Counted from the stretch's first letter, positions 23,554-32,404 are shown. The stretch: 64,000 nucleotides of DNA from Bradyrhizobium altum (GCF_020889705.1 NZ_JACMYP010000015.1:1-64000); one strand, 5' to 3'. Notes: generated by a model from the sequence alone, not told the origin. Made by a program: numbers and translations.

Positions 23554-25182
23554 TCAAAGCAACTCGGCACCACCACCTCGAGCCGGGCCGGCGGTCGGAT
23601 CGTAGTCATCCGGCTTCTTGGCGATCAACGTCTGCGTCGTCAGGATCAGTCCGGCCACCGATGCCGCGTTGCGAACCGCGCTGTAGCAAACCTTGACCGG
23701 GTCGATGATGCCAGCTTCGACAAGATCGACCGCCGAGCCATTGCGTACATCGAGCCCGTGGCCATTGCTGGCCTTGGCAATTTTCGCAACTTCCGCCTCT
23801 CCGTTCAGGCCGGCATTGGCAGCAATGTAGAACAGCGGCCGGCTGAGCGCGCGTTGCAGCAGCTCGGCGCCCTGCCTGGCGCTTCCATCGAGGCGATTGA
23901 TCAATTCGTCGAGCCTTGCAGCGATCCTGAGCAAGGCCACTCCGCCGCCCGGCACAATTCCCTCTTCGATCGCGGCGCGGCTCGCGTTGATCGCATCCTC
24001 GATCAACTGGGTCCGGCGCTTTTGCTCGACCGGCGTCGCGCCGCCGGCAAGAATCATCGCGGTGCCGCCCGACAGCTTTGCGATGCGCTCCTGGAACTTG
24101 TCCCGCTCGATATTTTCGGGAGCGGCATCGTATTGGCGCAACACCTGCTCGCGTCGCGCCGCGATGGCCTTCTGATCGCCACCGCCCGCCGTGATCAAGG
24201 TCTTCGAGGCGGAAATGCGCACCTGGCGCGCAGACCCGAGGTCGTGCAGCTCCGCCTTCTCGAGCCTTCCGCCCAGATCGGCCGAAATGACCCGTCCTCC
24301 GGTCGTGATCGCGATATCCTCGAGCATCGCCTTGCGCCAATGGCCGAACTCCGGCGGATGAATCGCGGCGACCTTGAAATTGGATTTCTCCCGACGCGCC
24401 AGCAATTGCATGATGACCGACGGCGCCACTTCCTCGGCGATGATCAGCAAAGGCTGCCCACTCTTCTCGATGAGCGAGATCACGCCAGCCAGTTGCTCCC
24501 CGGTCTGGATCTTGAGATCGGTCATCATGATGAAGGGATTGTCGAGAACCACCTGCATTTTCTCGACATCGGTGACCATGTGATGTGAAAGGTAGCCGCG
24601 ATCGAAGGCCATGCCTTCAACGATTTCCAGCGTCGTCTCGACCGTGTTACCGAATTCCACCGCGACGATTCCGTGATTGCCCGCGCGCTCGAAGGCCTCG
24701 CCCACCATGTCGCCAAGCGCCGTGTCGTTGGCGGCAATGCTCGCAACAGCCCGCACGCCGGCGGAGCCCTGCAGCGGTCTCGCCGACTTTCGTAACGCCG
24801 CGATGGTCTCGGTCACCGCCAACTCCAGCCCCTCAACCAGCTCAACCGGATTGGCGCCGTCCGCCAGGCATTTCAGGCCTTGCTGCACCAGAACATCGGC
24901 CAGCACGGTGGCCGTGGTGGTACCGTCTCCCGCCACCTCATTGGTCTGCGCTGAAACCTCGCGCAACACCTGCGCGCCCATATTCTCGAACGGGCATTCA
25001 AGTTCGATTTCGCTGGCAATGCTGACGCCATCGCGCGACACGATCGGCGTGCCGATCGGTCGGTCCATGATCGCGTTCATGCCCTTCGGACCCAGCGTCC
25101 CGCGTACCGCCTTGGCGAGCTTGGCGACGCCCCGGCCCAGCGCGGCCCGTGCGGCTTCATCGTGCAACATGATCTTCGGCAT
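23554..25182 (-). CDS. GroEL-type chaperonin of the monooxygenase operon (MimG/PrmG)
   Basis: A 542-aa chaperonin 60. Family features are seen throughout: VRGTLGPKGMNAIMD near the start, the ATP-site GDGTTTATVLADVLVQQG, ISLIEKSGQPLLIIAEEV in the apical domain, and EEGIVPGGGVALLRIA near the C-terminus. It lacks the Gly-Gly-Met tail of housekeeping GroEL and begins MPKIMLHDEAARAAL, so it is a divergent, specialised copy. No GroES gene is adjacent. In propane monooxygenase (prm) and mycobacterial mim clusters a GroEL-like protein is required to fold the hydroxylase large subunit, and the position at the end of this operon fits that job. Confidence 0.9.
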   Translation of the reverse strand: MPKIMLHDEAARAALGRGVAKLAKAVRGTLGPKGMNAIMDRPIGTPIVSRDGVSIASEIELECPFENMGAQVLREVSAQTNEVAGDGTTTATVLADVLVQQGLKCLADGANPVELVEGLELAVTETIAALRKSARPLQGSAGVRAVASIAANDTALGDMVGEAFERAGNHGIVAVEFGNTVETTLEIVEGMAFDRGYLSHHMVTDVEKMQVVLDNPFIMMTDLKIQTGEQLAGVISLIEKSGQPLLIIAEEVAPSVIMQLLARREKSNFKVAAIHPPEFGHWRKAMLEDIAITTGGRVISADLGGRLEKAELHDLGSARQVRISASKTLITAGGGDQKAIAARREQVLRQYDAAPENIERDKFQERIAKLSGGTAMILAGGATPVEQKRRTQLIEDAINASRAAIEEGIVPGGGVALLRIAARLDELINRLDGSARQGAELLQRALSRPLFYIAANAGLNGEAEVAKIAKASNGHGLDVRNGSAVDLVEAGIIDPVKVCYSAVRNAASVAGLILTTQTLIAKKPDDYDPTAGPARGGGAELL

Positions 25183-25260
25183 TGTATATCCCCGACTTTG
25201 CCTTGAGGTCGTCTGGTCTGGACTGGCGATCGATGCTGCGCGCCGGCATCACGGCTCCTG

Positions 25261-26049
25261 TCACGTACCCGACGACGCGGGCATCATTTTCGATTTCGGC
25301 ACGAACGGTGTATCGAGGTCGAACCGCGCGGCAAGCAGGCCACGGCACAGCGCACCGTTGAATTCGGCATTGATGCCGACGCGCCGCAGGCTCGATACGT
25401 ATCCGGCAAGGCCCTCGGCTGTTAGCCGCGCTCCGTTCGCGTCGACAAAGGCGGGCCCGTCGCCGCTTGCCGGGCCTACGACGGAACGCCGCTCGAGATA
25501 GCGCTGAATCAGCTTCTCACCGGCATCGTCGAGCGGCAGGCTACCCAGCTCCGTCAACGTCCAACTCACGATCTGCGCTGGCGATTTCCCCAGCGCAGCC
25601 AGGTGGCTGAGCAGCGCAACCTGCCGGCGCTGGAACGCCTTGACGAGGAATGTCTGACGCAGATCATCGAGACTGCCATCGGCCTCGGCGCCAAACGTTT
25701 CCTGGAACGAACGCCCCTGGGCGAGGCCTGCATTGATCTTGTCGGCATACATGTGTTCACCCAAGACCACGCTGACACCCTTGACCCAATCCAACGCGCT
25801 GACGGCCCGGCGCATGTCGTCTGCCATCAGGAACGAGAAATTGGCGGCGCACCAATAGGTCGGCAAGCGAAACTCGATGTGGACGTGATCCCTCGAGTCG
25901 ACAGCGGCCTTGGTCACGAAATTCAACTCGGTGACGGACTCGTCGAGTTCGGGGTCCATCACGTCCTGCAAGCAGGCCCATATCTGGGCCCGCTTATCGT
26001 CTGACGAGCGGCCTCTCGGCCGCTCCCTCCTCTCATCGCTACTCTTCAT
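25261..26049 (-). CDS. DUF59/MIP18-like protein of the monooxygenase operon
   Basis: A 262-aa protein. Residues about 20-110 resemble the DUF59 (MIP18/PaaD) domain involved in metal/iron-sulfur cluster assembly: IWACLQDVMDPELDESVTEL, HVHIEFRLPTYWCAANFSFLMADDM with one Cys, and WVKGVSVVLG. The C-terminal 130 residues are unassigned. Proteins of this type are found with propane/MIMO-type monooxygenases and may help metal loading of the di-iron hydroxylase or cluster insertion in the reductase; that role is inference. ATG 26049 follows GAGGTGA; an in-frame GTG at 26058 overlaps the stop of the amidohydrolase gene, so translation is coupled. Confidence 0.78.
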   Translation of the reverse strand: MKSSDERRERPRGRSSDDKRAQIWACLQDVMDPELDESVTELNFVTKAAVDSRDHVHIEFRLPTYWCAANFSFLMADDMRRAVSALDWVKGVSVVLGEHMYADKINAGLAQGRSFQETFGAEADGSLDDLRQTFLVKAFQRRQVALLSHLAALGKSPAQIVSWTLTELGSLPLDDAGEKLIQRYLERRSVVGPASGDGPAFVDANGARLTAEGLAGYVSSLRRVGINAEFNGALCRGLLAARFDLDTPFVPKSKMMPASSGT

Positions 26050-26054
26050 GGCTA

Positions 26055-27098
26055 TCACCTCGGCGCGTGAACGGCTTCGGGCAAGTGGGCATAACCGCCG
26101 CCGGCCCGGATCTTCTTCTTCTGCGCCTCGACGTCGATGCCGTAGATGCGCGCGGCGTTGAGGCCGAGAATCTTGGTCTTGGCCTCCATCGACAACACAG
26201 AACCCGTCTCCTTGGTGACGTCGGCCGGAATTTCAAAAGCCATGAACTTGTCGATCAGCCATTTCGGCGTCCAGATGCCGTAATCGCTGCCGTAAAGGAT
26301 CTTGTCCGGTCCAACCCAGAACAACAGTTCGGAAATCACATGGGCGAAATACCCCGGCCGCGAATGGATGAAGGGCAGCGCCACCGCGAGGCCCGCATAG
26401 ACGTTGGTCTCCTGGGTCGCGATCCAGCAGAAATCGTCGAGCCGCGGCAAGCCGCAATGCTCGACGATGAAATTCAGGTCCTGGAACGAGGTCGCGACAT
26501 CATCGATGTCGGCCACATCGAACGCATCCCGGTTGAGCGGGATGATCGTCGGCCCCTTGTGGACGTGGATGTTCTTGATACCAAGCTTTTGCGCGGCCTC
26601 GAGATACTGGTAGGACGCCTTGTCCGTCAGCTTGTAGCCCTTCGAATCGCCGCGCCATTCCGCGGTGTAGAGCTTGACGCCCTTGAGCTTGTGCTTCTCG
26701 GACAGCGCATGAAGATCTTCCAGGCCCCTGGTGCCGTCACGCGGATCGAACGCACCATTCAGAATGAAGCGATCCGGATGACTCTTCTTCATCGCCGAAT
26801 TTCGTTCGGTGGTGTTGAAACCGTTCTTGTAGAAATCGGTGAGATAGGTGGGTTGCAGGATCGCCATGTCGTCATAGCCGGTGACGAACAGGTCGTCGAA
26901 CATCGTCTTGGCATCGTATTTCTCGAACTTCTCCTTCTCCCATTTCTCTGAGGGCGGGCTCAGGTTCGAGTGGTAGGCGTAGAAGCAGTCGATGAACTGC
27001 TTGCCATGGATGTTTTTCTGGTTTGCCGGACTCCCATCCCAGAAATGCGTATGCCCATCGATGACAAAAATCTCTTCACCCTTGGCTGTCCTGTACAT
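26055..27098 (-). CDS. amidohydrolase-family (amidohydrolase 2) protein
   Basis: A 347-aa metal-dependent hydrolase/decarboxylase-type TIM barrel. The first metal motif is VIDGHTHFWDG (H-x-H) at about residues 14-20. Later elements are a His in NIHVHKGPTI, NFIVEHCGLPRL, and an Asp in DKILYGSDYGIWTP, the usual final ligand position of the family. ATG 27098 is chosen for GGGAG 7 nt upstream; the open frame extends to 27200. It follows the coupling-protein gene by 109 nt and overlaps the next gene. Such genes recur in propane-monooxygenase operons, but the substrate is not known. Confidence 0.85.
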   Translation of the reverse strand: MYRTAKGEEIFVIDGHTHFWDGSPANQKNIHGKQFIDCFYAYHSNLSPPSEKWEKEKFEKYDAKTMFDDLFVTGYDDMAILQPTYLTDFYKNGFNTTERNSAMKKSHPDRFILNGAFDPRDGTRGLEDLHALSEKHKLKGVKLYTAEWRGDSKGYKLTDKASYQYLEAAQKLGIKNIHVHKGPTIIPLNRDAFDVADIDDVATSFQDLNFIVEHCGLPRLDDFCWIATQETNVYAGLAVALPFIHSRPGYFAHVISELLFWVGPDKILYGSDYGIWTPKWLIDKFMAFEIPADVTKETGSVLSMEAKTKILGLNAARIYGIDVEAQKKKIRAGGGYAHLPEAVHAPR

Positions 27099-27207
27099 GG
27101 CGTTTCTCCCGATCCCGCTGGATTGCACGTTGTTATGAGGCGCGCGATTGATGTCGTCGAATGAGCCCGGCCGGCGTCGCCGGCCAGGGCCTGTTCGCAA
27201 GCGGCCG

Positions 27208-27564
27208 TCAGACGATGTATTTCATCATCTCGTTCATGTCGCCGAACAGCATGACGGTGTTGTCATCCGTCATCACCATGCGGCCGTAATGCGTCGAGGT
27301 CGAGATCTCGAAGAGATGCGGGGTCATGACCCGGCCGAGCTCTTCCGAAATCTCGTCCATCTTGAATTCCATCTTGCCGTCGCCGTCGATGCGGATCATC
27401 GCCGGCATGTACGTCACCTTGATATGGTCGTGACGGCTCATGACCTCGGCGATGGCGCGCGCCTCGACGCTATCGTTCATGGTGACTCCGCATTGATGTG
27501 ACACCGTGTCCTCGAACGTGATGTCTTTCATCGATTTGAAGATGTTGTCGGGTTCGTGCAGCAT
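27208..27564 (-). CDS. mimD: monooxygenase coupling (effector) protein, MmoB/DmpM family
   Basis: A 118-aa regulatory component that docks on the di-iron hydroxylase and tunes electron transfer and oxygen activation. The family features are a hydrophilic start (DITFEDTVSHQCGVTMNDSVEARAIAEVM), IKVTYMPAMIRIDGDGKMEFKMDEI and a C-terminal Met-rich segment (RMVMTDDNTVMLFGDMNEMM). It has no cofactor motif, as expected. ATG 27564 follows GGAG with 6 nt spacing. A longer frame to 27786 lies inside mimC and is rejected. Gap to mimC is 44 nt. Confidence 0.9.
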   Translation of the reverse strand: MLHEPDNIFKSMKDITFEDTVSHQCGVTMNDSVEARAIAEVMSRHDHIKVTYMPAMIRIDGDGKMEFKMDEISEELGRVMTPHLFEISTSTHYGRMVMTDDNTVMLFGDMNEMMKYIV

Positions 27565-27608
27565 GTCGATCTCCTGAAGGATTGAGTGAAAATGTGAAGC
27601 AGTATTGG

Positions 27609-28712
27609 CTACGACGCGAGATTCGCCGGAACCGTCAGGCCAAGCTCGGCAGCGATGCCCTTGATGCGATTCTTCGCGTGCGCTAGCGCGTCGGCGAAAG
27701 CCACGACCTTGACACGCGGCTGCGACCAGATCGGCTGCAGATGATTGGCGGCATCGAGCGCGAGATCGGCATGCTTCGCCAACCATTTGTTGAACAACGC
27801 AATGTTCTGCGCCCCGTAGGTGGGGTCGGTGCCGAGGATGTGGAACAGCTCGACGGTATTGGCGAGATTGCGCTCATAGTCGGCCTCCGCGGCGGAGACG
27901 ACGGCCGGGGTGATGAAATCGTTCTGCGCAGAAGCCGCCTGCATCAGGAAGCCGGATCGGAAGAGTTCGCCAATCAGCGGCTCGAACACCACGTTGGTCG
28001 CAAAATACTGCTCCAGATAGTCGTTTGAACCCATCACCGATTCAACCGACTTTCGCACGCCTTGCCAGATCGGGTCCTCCAGCCAGTGCTTCTTGCCGGC
28101 GGCAATGTCGAAGCCCGGAAGGTCGAGGCCGATTTCGCTCAGATAGAGTGTGACGTCTTGCGCGAAACGAAGCTTATAGGACGAATTGGTCAGGATCGCA
28201 TTGTTGACCATCTGCGTGTAGCCGTAACGCTGCGCCTGCATCGTGGAGGTGCCGAGACCGAACTCGGCATGCTTGTAGGCGCCGAGATGGTTCTGCAGGA
28301 TCTTCGCCCAGGCGGGATCGAAGCGGGTCGGCGCTCCCGATTTCCGGCCATTCTCGATGGTGTTCTGCACCATGCCGCAGATCGTCGACTGGCGCTGATA
28401 GTGCGTGCGCTCCCATTCCTGGTCGACGGCGCGGAACTTGTGCCAGTTCGAACTTCTTGCAGCCGTCCAGTCCTTGGAATAGGTCGGCGTTCCGTCCGGG
28501 AAGGAGATGATCCAGTCCTGCAGCAGATAGCGCTCCGGATCCGGTTGAACGTCGACCGTCATGTCCTCGTAGTGGGTCGCCTTGCGGCCCTTGGGTTCGA
28601 AATAGTTGTACTTGCGGCTGTCGGAGCCCGGGAACACCGCGGCCCCTGCCGCCCCGGATTTGACGATTGCGGCCGGCTTGGTCGCTGCTGCTCGACTTGT
28701 TTGCGCGCTCAT
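27609..28712 (-). CDS. mimC: propane/MIMO-type monooxygenase hydroxylase beta (small) subunit
   Basis: A 367-aa ferritin-like subunit of the hydroxylase that pairs with the alpha subunit but lacks iron ligands. Typical segments are RKYNYFEPKGRKATHYEDMT at the start, DWTAARSSNWHKFRAVDQEWERTHYQ, HLGAYKHAEFGLGTSTMQAQRYG, and GSNDYLEQYFATNVVFEPLIGELF. These match the small hydroxylase subunits of soluble di-iron monooxygenase groups 5/6. The start has GGGAG 6 nt upstream. It sits third in the order alpha-reductase-beta-coupling, the order of prmABCD and mimABCD. Confidence 0.92.
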   Translation of the reverse strand: MSAQTSRAAATKPAAIVKSGAAGAAVFPGSDSRKYNYFEPKGRKATHYEDMTVDVQPDPERYLLQDWIISFPDGTPTYSKDWTAARSSNWHKFRAVDQEWERTHYQRQSTICGMVQNTIENGRKSGAPTRFDPAWAKILQNHLGAYKHAEFGLGTSTMQAQRYGYTQMVNNAILTNSSYKLRFAQDVTLYLSEIGLDLPGFDIAAGKKHWLEDPIWQGVRKSVESVMGSNDYLEQYFATNVVFEPLIGELFRSGFLMQAASAQNDFITPAVVSAAEADYERNLANTVELFHILGTDPTYGAQNIALFNKWLAKHADLALDAANHLQPIWSQPRVKVVAFADALAHAKNRIKGIAAELGLTVPANLAS

Positions 28713-28761
28713 TGCTCACTCCCTTTTGCCATTCTGTTCTGCGACGAACCTTTGAACGCCG

Positions 28762-29805
28762 TCATCGCACCGCCAGCGTAAACTTGTCGAAGTAGATGCG
28801 GTCGGGCTCGACCCCGTTCATTTGCAGGACCGGCAGTACGGCATCGATCATCGGCGTCGGTCCACACGCATACGCGTCGATGGCGCCGCTGAATTTCTCC
28901 TCGCTCAGATGGCGCCGCACCACCTCGTGGATCAGCCCGGTCTCGCCGTCCCAGCCGTCATCCGCCTCCGCGTGCGACAGCGCCGGCACGAATTTGAAGT
29001 CGTCGAGCCGCGCCGCAATGGCAGCCAGCTCTTCGAGGTAGAACAGATCGGCGCGCGTGCGGGCTCCGTAGAACAGCCGCACCGGCCTCTGCTCCCCGCT
29101 CTCGATGTGATCGGCCAGGATCGACCACAGTGGCGACATCCCCGAGCCGCCGCCGATCAGCAGCATCGGACCGGGTCGCTCTTCACGCCGGAAGCAGGTG
29201 CCGTACGGCCCCTTTGCGGTCACGGCGTCATCGACGGCCAATTTCCCGTCAAGCTGGGACGAAAACGCCCCGTTCGGATATTTCTTGATAATGAAGCGGA
29301 GACGATTGCTCTCGCTGGGCGGGTTCGCCATCGAAAAGGCGCGGGTGATGGTGCCATCCTGAAGCGTCAGATCGACATACTGGCCGGCCCAGAACTTCAT
29401 CGGCCGCTCGATTTCGATCTCGAGCAACCTGATGTCCGATGTCAGCGCGCGGATCGCAGCGACACGCCCGGCAAATGCCTTCACCGCGATCGAACGGCTC
29501 AGCAGGTCTTCGTCATAGTTGAGCAGCTCGACACTGATATCGCTGTAGACATACGTCCGGCACAACAGCACATGTCCGGTCTCGCTCTCGTAGTCCGGCA
29601 AGGCGAAGGTCGAGTACTTCAGCAGTTCGAAGTCGCCGTCGAGGAGCTTCGATTTGCAGCTGCCGCACTGGCCTTCCTTGCAACCATGCATCAGCGAGAT
29701 GCCCTGACGAAACGCGGCGTCAAGGACCGTCTCGCCTTCCTCCACTTCCATCTCGATACCCACTGGCTCGAAGCGAACCTTGTGAATCCGCGCGTCCGTC
29801 ATCAT
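28762..29805 (-). CDS. mimB: monooxygenase NADH reductase (2Fe-2S/FAD)
   Basis: A 347-aa reductase that passes electrons from NADH via FAD and a 2Fe-2S centre to the hydroxylase. The N-terminal plant-type ferredoxin domain has Cys42, Cys47, Cys50 and Cys82 (C-x4-C-x2-C ... C). The FAD motif is RAFSMANPP, followed by KGPYGTC, the NAD-binding GGGSGMSPLWSIL and ACGPTPMID. An ATG-ATG pair at 29805/29802 is taken as the start; an in-frame TTG at 29844 lies beyond a hairpin and has no ribosome site. A strong 25-nt hairpin separates it from mimA. Confidence 0.9.
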   Translation of the reverse strand: MMTDARIHKVRFEPVGIEMEVEEGETVLDAAFRQGISLMHGCKEGQCGSCKSKLLDGDFELLKYSTFALPDYESETGHVLLCRTYVYSDISVELLNYDEDLLSRSIAVKAFAGRVAAIRALTSDIRLLEIEIERPMKFWAGQYVDLTLQDGTITRAFSMANPPSESNRLRFIIKKYPNGAFSSQLDGKLAVDDAVTAKGPYGTCFRREERPGPMLLIGGGSGMSPLWSILADHIESGEQRPVRLFYGARTRADLFYLEELAAIAARLDDFKFVPALSHAEADDGWDGETGLIHEVVRRHLSEEKFSGAIDAYACGPTPMIDAVLPVLQMNGVEPDRIYFDKFTLAVR

Positions 29806-29864
29806 CAGGGCCTTGTCATCGCAGTTGAACAGAACAATCGGCAAAGCGCTCGCCGACCCGGCGA

Positions 29865-29889
29865 GAGGGGCCGCCGTGAGCGGCCCCTC
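29865..29889. repeat. intercistronic hairpin between mimA and mimB
   Basis: Ten-base arms GAGGGGCCGC and GCGGCCCCTC around a 5-nt loop, all GC except the outer pairs, located 13 nt after the mimA stop. No U-run follows on the minus strand, so it looks like an mRNA stabiliser or partial terminator that would keep mimA transcript above mimB. Confidence 0.7.
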
Positions 29890-29901
29890 CCGTCGTCATT
29901 T

Positions 29902-31572
29902 CTAGTGGCAGGGATTGATCTTGAAGCCCTTGCGATATTCGGCCGTCGCGACCTCGCGTTCGATGGGTGAGAGTGCCCTGAAGCCGCGCAGCGGGCTGCC
30001 AAGTGTGTGTCCGCGCACGTGATCGAGCGTCCACATGTCCTTGGCGTCGAACCGCAGATGCGGTTGCGCGATCATGGTCTTGCCGTCAGGCCGGACGAAG
30101 CCGAGATCCTTGATTGCGTCGGCAACATCCCAGCCGTGATAGCAATCCTCCCATTCCCGGCGACCGCTGAAGCGGCCCATTGCCGGCGTCGCCCGCCCCT
30201 CGTACTCGGCGGCGAACGCCACCTTGTGGGTCCAGCGGCACCCCTCCGAACAATAGGTGTAGATCTTGCCGTCGACCTCGTCGCATACGAAGTCTTCACG
30301 GATCAGACACGGAACCATGCAGCTCCAGCACCGATGCGGGTACGAGTAGCCGACTTCACTGTTGAACAGGATGTTGGTCTCGCCGGGCACGCTGAGCTTT
30401 GCGTGCCACTTCCAGAAGTCGCCGAATTCGGCGTACCAGCCCGGATATTTGTGCTCGAACCACTCGAAGTCCCGCTCGGTCTGGGCCTCGATGCGCCAGA
30501 AGTTCACCGACCAGCCGACCGTGAAGAACTGCGCGGTCTTGTGGACGTAGTTCTTCTTGACGATCCGATCCCAGGCGGCGGCGACGTCATCGTGATGGAT
30601 CTTGATGCCGTATTTCTCGAGCGGCAGCATGTAGGTCCGGTAGTAGTCTTCGTAGATCCAGCGGTGCCAGAGCTCCGCGTAGGACTCCTTGTTCTTGTCG
30701 CGGTTGGTCGTTCCGTACTCGATGAACGTCCCGATCGCAGCGTCGACGATCGCGTGGTTCTGCCAGAACGCGTATTTCAGGTCGCGTTCCAGCAACTGGT
30801 GGTTCGACGGATCATTGATCATCGCCATCAGCATCGAGTGACCGTTGCCGATGTGGCGGGACTCGTCCGACTGAACCGACAGGAACACCGTCGGCAGGGC
30901 ATAGTCGCCGTTGCGGGCGGCTTCCGACGGCATCGCCACGAACAGCGTATTGGTGAAGGCCGTCTCCGCGACGACCGTCAGGTAGACGTTGGCGGCGGTG
31001 ATCGCGTCACCGGTCAGGAACCCCTCGGCGAACTGGCGGCCGATCGTGGTCGCATAGCATTTGCCGAATGCAGCTTCGGTGATATCGAACCCTGCCGGGT
31101 CGATGTAGTTCTCCATGTACCACTTCTTGAGGTTCATCTGGATCGTCGAATGACGGAACTCGTCGACCATCTGCATGGTGAAGCCGGTGCGCAACTCCTC
31201 GCCGGGGGCGAGCCGCCCGACCATCGCCATCGAACGCGCCGCCGAGATCTCCGGGAACGGGATGATCGCCAGGAACAGCTTCATCCACTCGACCCATCGC
31301 GGCTCGACATTGCGGAACATGTCGCCGCGCAACGCCGCGTCCAGCGCGCCATAGACGCGGTTGTCCTTCTCTTCCTGCATCGGGAAATACGACCGCAGGA
31401 CCTGCTTCATCGGGTCGCGCGGCGTCTTCGAGATCTTGTAGTCGGTCGGAAAGGTCATCGCCTCCTGCACGTAGCTTGGCGTCCAGCCAAGGTCCGCGAC
31501 ACGGTTGGCCGCCTCAGCGATGCTGATCCCCTTCTGCGCAGTTATCTTGTTCAGTGTCAGACTTGCAGTCAT
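29902..31572 (-). CDS. mimA: propane/MIMO-type monooxygenase hydroxylase alpha (large) subunit
   Basis: A 556-aa catalytic subunit of a soluble di-iron monooxygenase. The iron ligands are all visible: Glu108 (FPEISAARS), Glu138 and His141 (DEFRH), Glu203 (VAETAFTN), Glu237 and His240 (DESRH). Their spacing (30-3-62-34-3) equals that of the methane monooxygenase set E114/E144/H147/E209/E243/H246. Cys-rich SYPHRCWSCMVPC and YCSEGCRWTH near residues 420-470 resemble the zinc-like region of the prm/mim group. Known relatives hydroxylate propane at C2, acetone to acetol, or phenols; the true substrate is not shown by sequence. ATG 31572 follows AGGAG. Start of the mimABCD core. Confidence 0.94.
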   Translation of the reverse strand: MTASLTLNKITAQKGISIAEAANRVADLGWTPSYVQEAMTFPTDYKISKTPRDPMKQVLRSYFPMQEEKDNRVYGALDAALRGDMFRNVEPRWVEWMKLFLAIIPFPEISAARSMAMVGRLAPGEELRTGFTMQMVDEFRHSTIQMNLKKWYMENYIDPAGFDITEAAFGKCYATTIGRQFAEGFLTGDAITAANVYLTVVAETAFTNTLFVAMPSEAARNGDYALPTVFLSVQSDESRHIGNGHSMLMAMINDPSNHQLLERDLKYAFWQNHAIVDAAIGTFIEYGTTNRDKNKESYAELWHRWIYEDYYRTYMLPLEKYGIKIHHDDVAAAWDRIVKKNYVHKTAQFFTVGWSVNFWRIEAQTERDFEWFEHKYPGWYAEFGDFWKWHAKLSVPGETNILFNSEVGYSYPHRCWSCMVPCLIREDFVCDEVDGKIYTYCSEGCRWTHKVAFAAEYEGRATPAMGRFSGRREWEDCYHGWDVADAIKDLGFVRPDGKTMIAQPHLRFDAKDMWTLDHVRGHTLGSPLRGFRALSPIEREVATAEYRKGFKINPCH

Positions 31573-31615
31573 CTTCAGCTCCTTTGAACGTTGCGTTTTC
31601 TCCGGCACTCTCGCC

Positions 31616-31630
31616 TTGATCCCAGGTCAA
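31616..31630. promoter_or_regulatory. dyad TTGAT-CCCAG-GTCAA upstream of mimA
   Basis: A FixK-like dyad but with a 5-nt spacer, so not a standard FNR/FixK site. It lies 44 nt before the mimA start on the minus strand. It may be a site for another regulator or chance. Confidence 0.3.
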
Positions 31631-31710
31631 AACCCTGGCTCGCGTTGTCGAAATTCTCGGCTGCACAACTCACTTTGATTCCGTTAAATGGATTGATTGA
31701 TCTGTTGACG

Positions 31711-31977
31711 TCAGCCCGGTTTCTCGACGCTGACGGTCTCGTCACCTCCGTTGGCTCGTTTGATGAGAGGTTTGCCTTCGGCGACGAATTTCGCCGACAG
31801 AACCAGCGCGCCAACGGCGAAATCCTTGCCGTGCGCGGCTATCATGGCCTCCGTGAGCTCGGCCAGCTGAATGAAGAAAGCGTCTTTCGACCTGGCTTCC
31901 TCGCTCATGTCCGGTTGCGGAGACGGCATTTGTGGCTGTTCCTTCGGTGCAATAATGGTTGCGGTGCCGGTGCTCAT
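31711..31977 (-). CDS. small hypothetical protein in monooxygenase operon
   Basis: An 88-aa cytosolic protein starting MSTGTATIIAPKEQPQMPSP, with a helical core (AFFIQLAELTEAMIAAHGKDF, VGALVLSAKFVAEG). Codon use has high third-position GC in this frame, so it is preferred over the overlapping tail of the neighbouring ORF. A weak GGGG lies 7 nt before ATG 31977. It sits 138 nt upstream of mimA. I know no family; the location suggests an accessory role in the monooxygenase pathway. Confidence 0.6.
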   Translation of the reverse strand: MSTGTATIIAPKEQPQMPSPQPDMSEEARSKDAFFIQLAELTEAMIAAHGKDFAVGALVLSAKFVAEGKPLIKRANGGDETVSVEKPG

Positions 31978-32347
31978 CAGCGTGCCCCGAACGTTGGGCG
32001 TCGCCAGGTGACGGATCGTTGTCGATCTCGCGCAAGGAGGTGTTGAGCCAGTCACGCTCGGCCACCAGGCGCCGATGCTCGTCCTGGAGCAGCTCCAGCC
32101 GCGCGATTGCGCGCTCCAGTTCGGCCTGCGTATCGCCTCCCGCCTCGGCGCGCGCCGCGCCACGCACGGCGCAAGCGAGTTCGATTTCGGCTCCGCCACG
32201 CGCATGCTCATTCCTGATCAGTAACTCGTTGTTATCGACCATCTCGTCGATCAGCCCGTCCCGGGCAATCATCCGATCGCGGGCGCGCTGCAATTCAGCG
32301 GCCTTCTCGGCGGTGATCGGTGGCCGACGTCGGCTGTCCTCTGTCAC
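31742..32347 (-). CDS. hypothetical helical protein in monooxygenase operon (C-terminal part doubtful)
   Basis: From GTG 32347 the first 120 codons have good coding composition and predict long charged helices, probably a coiled coil: AEKAAELQRARDRMIARDGLIDEM, then LERAIARLELLQDEHRRLVAERDWL. After about 32000 the frame becomes rich in Arg, His and Gly and overlaps the 88-aa ORF by 236 nt in a different frame. The tail is probably not native, so a small indel may have removed the original stop or split one gene into two. It starts 57 nt after the alcohol dehydrogenase. Function unknown. Confidence 0.5.
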   Translation of the reverse strand: MTEDSRRRPPITAEKAAELQRARDRMIARDGLIDEMVDNNELLIRNEHARGGAEIELACAVRGAARAEAGGDTQAELERAIARLELLQDEHRRLVAERDWLNTSLREIDNDPSPGDAQRSGHADEHRHRNHYCTEGTATNAVSATGHERGSQVERRFLHSAGRAHGGHDSRARQGFRRWRAGSVGEIRRRRQTSHQTSQRR

Positions 32348-32404
32348 TCGTGCCACTCTCGTTCGATGATCCGGACCGAAGCTTTGCATGTCGCGGCACA
32401 TGCC

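Noticed and set aside
30007..31587. 526-aa plus-strand ORF opposite mimA
   Set aside because: mimA is secure by its iron ligands; the opposite frame has shadow composition and no motifs.
31616..31630. Counting this dyad as a seventh FixK box
   Set aside because: The spacer is 5 nt, not 4; FNR/FixK sites are strict on spacing, so it is listed separately.
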